A DNA stretch of 6,764 nt from Spirochaetaceae bacterium. Its GTDB lineage: Bacteria; Spirochaetota; Spirochaetia; Treponematales; Breznakiellaceae. Under the pieces are notes generated by a model. It had not been told where the DNA came from, made no database searches, and saw nothing but the letters and a program-made list of their open reading frames with translations. Positions 1 through 4,950 of this stretch are shown one piece after another. The stretch covers positions 1 to 6,764 of the forward strand of contig JAIRMO010000024.1 of NCBI GenBank assembly GCA_031258625.1, given 5' to 3'. A program made the position numbers and the translations under genes. Each line of letters opens with the position of its first letter. Positions within the stretch are counted from its first letter, which is position 1.

Positions 1-845
1 ATCATGCCCCCCACGGTGCCGACCCCGCCGCTTTGGGAGACCCCTCCCACGGTAACCGCCGCGATGGCGTCCAGTTCCATGCCGTTGGCGGTGAGGGCGT
101 TGGCCAGCCCCAGCCGGCCCGCCTGGAGTACCCCGGCGGCCCCGTAGAGCAGCCCCGCGTAGAAGTAGACGCACACGAGTTCCCGTTCCACGTTGATCCC
201 CGACACCCGGGCCGCCTGGGCGTTGCCCCCGATGGCATAAAAATTGGTCCCCTGTTTGGTATGTTTCAGTAGAACCCAAATCACCACGGCGATGATCAGC
301 ACGTAAATACCCAGGTAGGGGATCGAAAATGCCGCGGGCCCGATGGACTTCTGGGCCAGGTTTTTGAAGTTGTTGTTCAGGGAGCCGACTATGGCGGCCT
401 TGGTATAGATCAGCTGGATCCCCCGGGCTATGGACATGGTTCCCAGGGTCGCGATGAAGGGGGGGAGCTTGCCGTAAGCCACCAGAACCCCGTTAAAGAG
501 GCCGAAAAGCCCCCCGGCAAGGATACCGGCCACAATGGGACCCACCAGGGGAAAGGAGTGGCCGTAGTACAGGGCCGACTCGTAGGTAGGGATCTGGGCA
601 AAAGAAGCGGCTACCGAAGCGGTAAGGCATACCACATACCCGATGGAAAGGTCTATCCCCCGGGTGATGATGATCATCCCCACCCCCAGGGATGCGAAGG
701 CCCGAACCGCTTCGGCGATTATCAGGGTTTTGATCGAAGCCCAGCTCAGGGCCTGTCCCCGGGTGAGGACGGCCAGAATAAAAACCAAAAACACGAAAGT
801 AAACAATGTGGTATACTTACTTAAATACTGTTTAAAATTTTTCAT
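1..845 (-). CDS. mglC: MglC galactose/methylgalactoside ABC permease, C-terminus cut by window edge
   Basis: This is the integral membrane permease of the MglBAC hexose importer; in this family it forms the channel through the inner membrane and is driven by MglA. The frame opens at an ATG (845-843), gives 281 visible residues and runs off the left edge; E. coli MglC has 336, so roughly the last 50 are missing. The protein begins MKNFKQYLSKYTTLF and is a chain of hydrophobic helices. Matches to E. coli MglC from memory include TRGIDLS (E. coli TQGTDLS), PPFIATLGTM (TPFITTLGTM), FYAIGGNAQAARVSGINV, and near the edge ELDAIAAVTVGGVSQSGGVG, the conserved cytoplasmic loop that contacts the ATPase. 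It follows mglA by 57 nt, with its own good ribosome site. Assignment to BPD_transp_2/MglC is secure; galactose as substrate is inferred from the family. Confidence 0.93.
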   Translation of the reverse strand, partial: MKNFKQYLSKYTTLFTFVFLVFILAVLTRGQALSWASIKTLIIAEAVRAFASLGVGMIIITRGIDLSIGYVVCLTASVAASFAQIPTYESALYYGHSFPLVGPIVAGILAGGLFGLFNGVLVAYGKLPPFIATLGTMSIARGIQLIYTKAAIVGSLNNNFKNLAQKSIGPAAFSIPYLGIYVLIIAVVIWVLLKHTKQGTNFYAIGGNAQAARVSGINVERELVCVYFYAGLLYGAAGVLQAGRLGLANALTANGMELDAIAAVTVGGVSQSGGVGTVGGM

Positions 846-850
846 TTTTT

Positions 851-857
851 CTCCCTT
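851..857 (-). promoter_or_regulatory. Ribosome binding site of mglC
   Basis: The minus strand reads AAGGGAG, five to six A-rich bases before the ATG at 845. This fixes the mglC start. A similar weaker motif (GTAAGGA) lies about 30 nt further upstream. Confidence 0.75.
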
Positions 858-902
858 ACGCAAAACTCCGTACCGTCATTCCTTACGAAAAGCCCAAGCG
901 CC

Positions 903-2408
903 TTAGGCGAATTGGGTCGCATACCGCATGATCGCTTCCTGGGTTATTTCCTCTTTTTTCAGGGTCCCCGTCAGGCGTCCGGCGCAGAGTACCAGTACCC
1001 GGTGGCTCATGCCGATAAGTTCGGGCATTTCACTGGAGACCATAATAATCGCTTTGCCCTGTTTCGCCAAATCACTCATAATGGTATACATTTCAAACTT
1101 CGCCCCCACGTCAATGCCCCGGGTGGGTTCATCCAGGATGAGGATGTCCGGCAGGGTTATGAGCCAGCGGCTGAGGATAACCTTCTGCTGATTCCCCCCG
1201 GAGAGGTTCTGGACCATCGTGGTCATGGAGGGGGTTTTGGTTTTAAGCGCCTGGTTCTGTTTTACCGCCGCCTCAACAAGCTGGGGGTGATTCAACAGGC
1301 CGATCCGGTTCCGGTAATCCCCCAGGGAAGCGATGGTGGTATTGGTGGTAACGTCCAAGAGGGGAAAAATTCCGGAACTGCGCCGGTCTTCGGTAACAAA
1401 CCCGATGCCTGAACGGATCGCCGCCTGGGGGGTGATCCGCTTAATCGGTTCCCCGTTCACCCGCACTTCACCCCCGGCAATATCCCGGATGCCGAAGATA
1501 GCCTCCACCAGCTCCGTCCGCTGGGCCCCCACGAGGCCGCCGATGCCCAGGATCTCCCCTTTCCGCAGCTCAAAACTAATGTCCTTAAAGGAACGGGGGT
1601 TAAGGGCGGTAAGGTTTTTAACCTCCATACATACGTCCCCGATGACCGATTCCACCGGGGGAAACCGGTGGGTGGTGTCCCGGCCCACCATGAGGGAGAT
1701 GAGTTTATCCCCCGTAAGATCCGCGACCGGATAGCCGCCTATCACCCGTCCGTCCCGCATGACCGTTACCGAATCGGCGATCTGGAAGATCTCTTCCATT
1801 TTGTGGGAAATATAAATGATCGCGACCCCTTTGGAACGGAGGTCCCGGATAATTTCAAAGAGATGGGCCACCTCATTTTCGGTGAGGGAGCTCGTGGGCT
1901 CGTCCATTACCACCACCTGGGCGTTGTAGGAAACCGCCTTGGCGATTTCGCAGCCCTGCTGCTGGCTGATAGAGAGGCTCTTCATAGGCGCCGCGGGGTT
2001 AAAATTAAAATTCAACCCTTCAAGCAGGGTCTTGGTATCCTGGAACATCTTTTTGTGGTTGATGAGGTGTAAATGGTTCACCGGCTCCCTACCGAGCCAG
2101 ATGTTCTGGGCCACCGAGCGTTCCGGAACATTGGACAATTCCTGGTGGATCATGGAGACCCCCGCATCCATGGCATCGGCGGCGCTGTTAAAATGACATT
2201 CCCGCCCCCGGAGGATGATCTTTCCCGCGTCCATTTTATATATGCCGAAAAGACACTTCATCAGGGTGGATTTCCCCGCGCCGTTTTCCCCCATGAGGGC
2301 GTGGACCGTCCCCGGCATGACCCGGAAATCCACGCTATCCAGGGCAAGTACCCCGGGGAAGTGTTTGGTTACCCCCAACATTTCAATGATATGGGACGAT
2401 TCTTCCAT
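903..2408 (-). CDS. mglA: MglA galactose/methylgalactoside ABC transporter ATPase (double ABC protein)
   Basis: This cytoplasmic ATPase powers the MglBAC hexose importer. From the ATG at 2408 it has 501 residues, close to E. coli MglA (506), and carries two ABC domains. Domain 1 has Walker A GENGAGKST (40-48), Q-loop HQE (88-90), the atypical signature LSISQQQ (145-151; E. coli MglA has LSVSQMQ), Walker B VVVMDEPTSSL (165-175) and switch His202 in YISHKMEEIF. Domain 2 has a degenerate P-loop, GGLVGAQRT (290-298), lacking the Lys-Ser/Thr pair, then signature LSGGNQQ (402-408), Walker B ILILDEPT (422-429), and SSE (458-460) instead of the switch His. One competent and one degenerate site is normal for sugar importers of this class. 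Start choice: the ATG sits just before the conserved IIEMLGVTKHFPGV, which matches E. coli LLEMSGINKSFPGV. A TTG at 2438 would add ten residues; the only GGAG is 14 nt from the ATG, so the start is somewhat uncertain. Confidence 0.95.
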   Translation of the reverse strand: MEESSHIIEMLGVTKHFPGVLALDSVDFRVMPGTVHALMGENGAGKSTLMKCLFGIYKMDAGKIILRGRECHFNSAADAMDAGVSMIHQELSNVPERSVAQNIWLGREPVNHLHLINHKKMFQDTKTLLEGLNFNFNPAAPMKSLSISQQQGCEIAKAVSYNAQVVVMDEPTSSLTENEVAHLFEIIRDLRSKGVAIIYISHKMEEIFQIADSVTVMRDGRVIGGYPVADLTGDKLISLMVGRDTTHRFPPVESVIGDVCMEVKNLTALNPRSFKDISFELRKGEILGIGGLVGAQRTELVEAIFGIRDIAGGEVRVNGEPIKRITPQAAIRSGIGFVTEDRRSSGIFPLLDVTTNTTIASLGDYRNRIGLLNHPQLVEAAVKQNQALKTKTPSMTTMVQNLSGGNQQKVILSRWLITLPDILILDEPTRGIDVGAKFEMYTIMSDLAKQGKAIIMVSSEMPELIGMSHRVLVLCAGRLTGTLKKEEITQEAIMRYATQFA

Positions 2409-2525
2409 AATTATATTTATATCTCCACTAAAACCCAAAAATAATCAACCACCCCCCGCCGCGGAGCGGACGGGGTATAGTTGTTTTGGTAAGGTGTTTG
2501 TCTCAGAGCGCATACCCTTTATAAC

Positions 2526-2543
2526 GCCCCGGAGGCGCGGGGC
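2526..2543. repeat. Small GC-rich hairpin in the mglB-mglA gap
   Basis: The arms GCCCCG (2526-2531) and CGGGGC (2538-2543) are perfect inverted copies around a 6-nt loop. An alternative pairing CGCC/GGCG (2525-2528 with 2534-2537) competes with it. No T-run follows on the minus strand, so it is not a classic terminator. It could be an RNA-stabilising structure or chance in GC-rich sequence. Confidence 0.35.
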
Positions 2544-2616
2544 ATGTACCCTTCGCATACAATCAAGCCGTCCGATGGATGTTTACCCTCCGGGCAGCCT
2601 GAGCTTCAACGTTTAT

Positions 2617-2658
2617 AAAAGAACCGCCCGAATAATTCCACGCCTTTTCGGGCGGTTC
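2617..2658 (-). terminator. Stem-loop after mglB, likely partial intrinsic terminator
   Basis: On the minus strand GAACCGCCCGAA (2658-2647) is followed after 14 nt by its perfect inverse TTCGGGCGGTTC (2632-2621), giving a 12-bp stem. TTTTAT comes immediately after (2620-2615). The structure starts 10 nt past the mglB stop codon. The stem is strong but the T-tract is only four long, which fits an incomplete terminator, or a 3'-end stabiliser of mglB mRNA, that lets some transcription continue into mglA and mglC. Confidence 0.75.
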
Positions 2659-2668
2659 CGGCCTCCCT

Positions 2669-3784
2669 TTACCGGGGGGCATTCGCCTTGTAATAATCGG
2701 AATCCTTGTCTACCGGTACAAAGGGGACCAGGTAGCACTGCCCAATGACAGCGGCGTCATTGGCCGGGGCCTCATCAATGACGGCGGTAGCCACGGGGGT
2801 TCCGCCCGCGGCGTTGCCGGGTTTGTAGGTTCCGGTGGCAACCTGATAGATCACATCAAAGGCCGTTGTGGCCTGTCCCAGCGCATCCTGTAGTACCGTG
2901 GCGTAGAGTTTGTTTTCCTTCATGGAGTTTAACGCCTCGCCGGTGGCGTCGATCCCCAGAACCGGAACGGTAAGGATCGTGCCGTCGTTGGCATCGCTCT
3001 TGGTAAGGCCGTTCTGGACAAGAGATTCCACCGCTCCCAGGGCCATGCCGTCATTCTGGGCGGCGACTACGTTGAACCTGCCCCGGTAGGCGCCGATCCA
3101 GGCGTCCATTTTCTGCTGGGCCTGATCCGGGGTCCAGTTCGCCGTATCCCGGGCCACGATATTAACCGTATACCCCCGGGTCTTGAGTTCCGAAAGAAGA
3201 CCCGCTTCCCGGTTGACCTGGGCCGGATGGCCGAGCTGTCCCAGGATGAGGAGCATGTTCAGGGCCTTCCCCGGGGCCTTATCGGGATTCTTGTCGAAAT
3301 AATCGGCAATAAGCTGGCCCTGATACCGGCCGCCTACAAATTCAGGGGAAGACGCAAAGAAGAAGTTCTTTCCTACCTTGAGGGACTCCACTGTGGGCTG
3401 GATATTGGAATAGGCCGCGGCCCCGCCCTTTTCGGCGATGAGCTGATTCATCTGGTCGGAAAGTTCGGGCACCAGGGGGATAATAACAAAATACTTGTAC
3501 CCTTGATTGAGCAGGGTCTGGAGCTGGGTAAGCTGGGTGTCCGGGGCGTTATTCGCGTCCTGAACATTGAGGTCCACCCCTTTTTCCACGGCTAATCTCC
3601 GTATATTCTCCGCGTAATCCTTCAGAAACTGTTCATTCATGTTCCGCATTAAGAGGGCAATCTGGGGCTTGGCGCTGGCCTGGGCGCCGCCTGATTGTCC
3701 CCCCGACTGCTGGCCGCCGCCTCCGGCGAATACCAGGGCGGAAACCGCGAATAGTACCGCGAGAATCAACACCATTTTTTTCAT
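2669..3784 (-). CDS. mglB: MglB-like exported galactose/glucose-binding protein
   Basis: This is the extracytoplasmic binding protein that delivers a hexose to the MglA-MglC transporter. It has 371 residues against 332 for E. coli MglB precursor. Residues 1-20 (MKKMVLILAVLFAVSALVFA) form a signal peptide with a likely signal peptidase I cut after VFA; there is no lipobox Cys. A Gly/Gln/Ser-rich linker (21-38) follows, then a Peripl_BP_4 fold. Matches to E. coli MglB by eye include GHP (185-187), DTANWTPDQAQQKMDAWI (213-230), QNDGMALGAVESL (243-255), VLGIDATGEAL (275-285) and the C-terminal VPFVPVDKDSDYYK. Aligned pocket residues Phe53, His186, Arg192, Trp217, Asn244 and Asp279 are kept, but E. 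coli Asp14, Asp154 and Asn256 align with Glu51, Ala188 and Gln299. The ATG at 3784 is chosen for its GGAGG site and the signal peptide; the frame stays open 47 codons further upstream. The exact sugar is uncertain. Confidence 0.9.
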   Translation of the reverse strand: MKKMVLILAVLFAVSALVFAGGGGQQSGGQSGGAQASAKPQIALLMRNMNEQFLKDYAENIRRLAVEKGVDLNVQDANNAPDTQLTQLQTLLNQGYKYFVIIPLVPELSDQMNQLIAEKGGAAAYSNIQPTVESLKVGKNFFFASSPEFVGGRYQGQLIADYFDKNPDKAPGKALNMLLILGQLGHPAQVNREAGLLSELKTRGYTVNIVARDTANWTPDQAQQKMDAWIGAYRGRFNVVAAQNDGMALGAVESLVQNGLTKSDANDGTILTVPVLGIDATGEALNSMKENKLYATVLQDALGQATTAFDVIYQVATGTYKPGNAAGGTPVATAVIDEAPANDAAVIGQCYLVPFVPVDKDSDYYKANAPR

Positions 3785-3791
3785 GTCTTTT

Positions 3792-3796
3792 CCTCC
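3792..3796 (-). promoter_or_regulatory. Ribosome binding site of mglB
   Basis: GGAGG on the minus strand lies 7 nt before the ATG at 3784. It selects the start that places a signal peptide at the N-terminus over the in-frame ATG at 3925, which has no such site. Confidence 0.85.
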
Positions 3797-3851
3797 ATAA
3801 ACATTGTTTTGGTCCTTTTCAGGGCCGTTGGGGTATTGTATTTCTCCTTTT

Positions 3852-3863
3852 TTTACCGGTAAA
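3852..3863. promoter_or_regulatory. Candidate operator: perfect 12-bp palindrome upstream of mglB
   Basis: TTTACCGGTAAA is a perfect palindrome with a central CpG, as seen in many LacI/GalR-family operators. It overlaps the end of the candidate -10 box and the expected transcription start of mglB, the right place for a repressor. No LacI-type regulator is in the window, so the protein that would bind is unknown. Confidence 0.45.
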
Positions 3864-3889
3864 GTTACTTTTTTATTGAAAAAGGTCAA
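3862..3889 (-). promoter_or_regulatory. Candidate sigma-70 promoter of mglB
   Basis: On the minus strand TTGACC (3889-3884) stands 16 nt before TAACTT (3867-3862). The -35 is one base from consensus and the -10 is weak. A- and T-tracts lie just upstream and could act as an UP element. The start would fall near 3855, about 70 nt before the mglB ATG. Confidence 0.45.
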
Positions 3890-3905
3890 AAAAATCTTTT
3901 TTTGA
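3886..3905. repeat. A/T-rich 9-bp inverted repeat between the sensor gene and mglB
   Basis: TCAAAAAAA (3886-3894) and TTTTTTTGA (3897-3905) are perfect inverted copies separated by 2 nt. It lies 16 nt past the stop of the anchored binding protein and overlaps the candidate mglB -35 box. It could be a weak terminator for the upstream transcript or a bent-DNA tract; the A-U stem and 2-nt loop make a strong hairpin unlikely. Confidence 0.4.
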
Positions 3906-3921
3906 AGACAATGTGGCCCCG

Positions 3922-4950
3922 TCATTCCACAAAGGGAAAGAGCAGTTTCTGGTTCTCCGGCTCGTAGAGGTTTTCCACGGTGATAAGCACCGAGCCGGTA
4001 TCGATAAAGGGGGGCAGGCGGCGGTTTCCCGCGGCGTCCCGGGCGGCCCGTACCGCAAGGTAGCCCATGTTGAAGGGCTTTTGTATGACCACGGCGTCGA
4101 TGATCCCCTCTTCAATCAGGTTGATCTTCCCCAGGGGGTTGTCGATGCCTGCCAGCCGGATCTTTCCGGCGGCCCCGGAATCCAGCAGGGCCTGGGCCAC
4201 GCCTATGGTGGAGATCTCGTTCATCGTCAGAATACCCCCCAAATCGGGGTGTTCCCGCAGGATTTCCCCGGTGACGGCATAGGCCCGATCCGCGAAGTTA
4301 TTGGTAAACCAGGTGCCCACCACCGGATAGCGGCCGTCCTTTTCCAAAACCTCCCGAACCCCCCGCTCCCGGTCTATGGCGGTGGTCGTCCCCGGGACAT
4401 GGCTGACGATTGCCAGCTTCCGGCCCGGTTCCAGGACGCGGATCATTTCGAGGGCGACCTTTTCCCCTCCCTCCACATTGTTGGTGGCGACAAAGGTCCG
4501 GGGAAGGGGGCTGTCCACCCCGGAATCCATGGTTATCACCTTGACCCCCGCGGATACGGCCTCTTCCACCAGGGGCGCCAGGCGGATAAAGTCCGTCGCC
4601 GCCAGGATCAGAACCGTCGGGGGATCATCCCGGAGGATGTTTTCTATGATCCGGATCTGGCCGTCCACGTCACTCTCGACCCCGGCCCCTTGAATATCCA
4701 GACGGAGGCCGAATTCATTCGCCCCGGCCCGCATACCGGTTTTGACCACCTCCCAGAATTCCGAATCATTGGCAATGGCCTTTATCACCGCGGTAACCCG
4801 GATATCCTGCTCCGGGGGCGGGCGGACCAGGAAGAAGATGCCCAGGCTGCCCCCCAGGAATATCAGGGCCAGGATGGCCGGGATGAGGATGTCGAAACCC
4901 CGGGAAGTCCGGCTTTCCCCGGGGGCCCTCAGGTTTTTTGCCCCGTTCAT
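3922..4950 (-). CDS. Membrane-anchored sugar-binding protein, probable partner of the sensor kinase
   Basis: This 342-residue protein is a Peripl_BP_4 (ribose/galactose-binding type) domain tethered by one helix. Residues 1-20 are polar and basic, 21-42 are hydrophobic, and the domain lies outside the cytoplasm from about 48. There is no lipobox and no good cleavage site. Positions that contact sugar in RbsB-like proteins appear kept: Asp142 (MDSGVDS), Arg196 (RERGVREVL), Asn244 (MNEIST), Asp270 (AGIDN) and Gln290 (VVIQKPFNMGY). It looks able to bind a sugar. Its ATG overlaps the kinase stop (ATGA) and uses an AGGAG site 5 nt upstream inside the kinase gene, so the two are almost certainly co-translated. 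mglB follows after 137 nt with its own binding protein, so this copy is more likely a sensor than a transport component. The arrangement recalls XylFII of the Clostridium XylFII-LytS system. A second binding protein serving the same transporter is the alternative. Confidence 0.85.
   Translation of the reverse strand: MNGAKNLRAPGESRTSRGFDILIPAILALIFLGGSLGIFFLVRPPPEQDIRVTAVIKAIANDSEFWEVVKTGMRAGANEFGLRLDIQGAGVESDVDGQIRIIENILRDDPPTVLILAATDFIRLAPLVEEAVSAGVKVITMDSGVDSPLPRTFVATNNVEGGEKVALEMIRVLEPGRKLAIVSHVPGTTTAIDRERGVREVLEKDGRYPVVGTWFTNNFADRAYAVTGEILREHPDLGGILTMNEISTIGVAQALLDSGAAGKIRLAGIDNPLGKINLIEEGIIDAVVIQKPFNMGYLAVRAARDAAGNRRLPPFIDTGSVLITVENLYEPENQKLLFPFVE

Larger units (their letters stand above)
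2409..2668 (-). other. 260-nt non-coding gap between mglB and mglA
   Basis: I find no convincing gene on either strand here. On the minus strand the gap begins, 10 nt after the mglB stop, with a strong stem-loop (2621-2658). It then holds a smaller GC-rich hairpin (2526-2543) and ends in an A/T-rich leader before mglA. No convincing promoter for mglA was found: TTGAAG (2604-2609) with TAAACA (2580-2585) at 18 nt is weak. mglA and mglC are therefore probably transcribed by read-through past the stem-loop. Confidence 0.6.

Noticed and set aside
2410..2438. TTGGGT-17-TATAAT on the minus strand just before mglA
   Set aside because: The -10 matches consensus, but the transcript would start about 7 nt later, inside codon 2 of mglA, and lose the start codon. 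The A/T-rich leader makes the match likely to be chance.
2711..2718. Second TACCGGTA core inside the 3' end of mglB
   Set aside because: It shares the core of the candidate operator but lacks the flanking symmetry of the 12-mer and encodes conserved residues of the VPVDKD region, so coincidence is likelier.
912..2748. Several plus-strand frames of 85-177 codons opposite mglA and the mglB-mglA gap
   Set aside because: They are antisense shadows of mglA or run through the stem-loop region; none has a recognisable motif or a convincing ribosome site.
3922..4950. Anchored binding protein read as a LacI-type repressor
   Set aside because: The fold is shared with LacI regulators, but there is no N-terminal helix-turn-helix; the N-terminus is a transmembrane helix.
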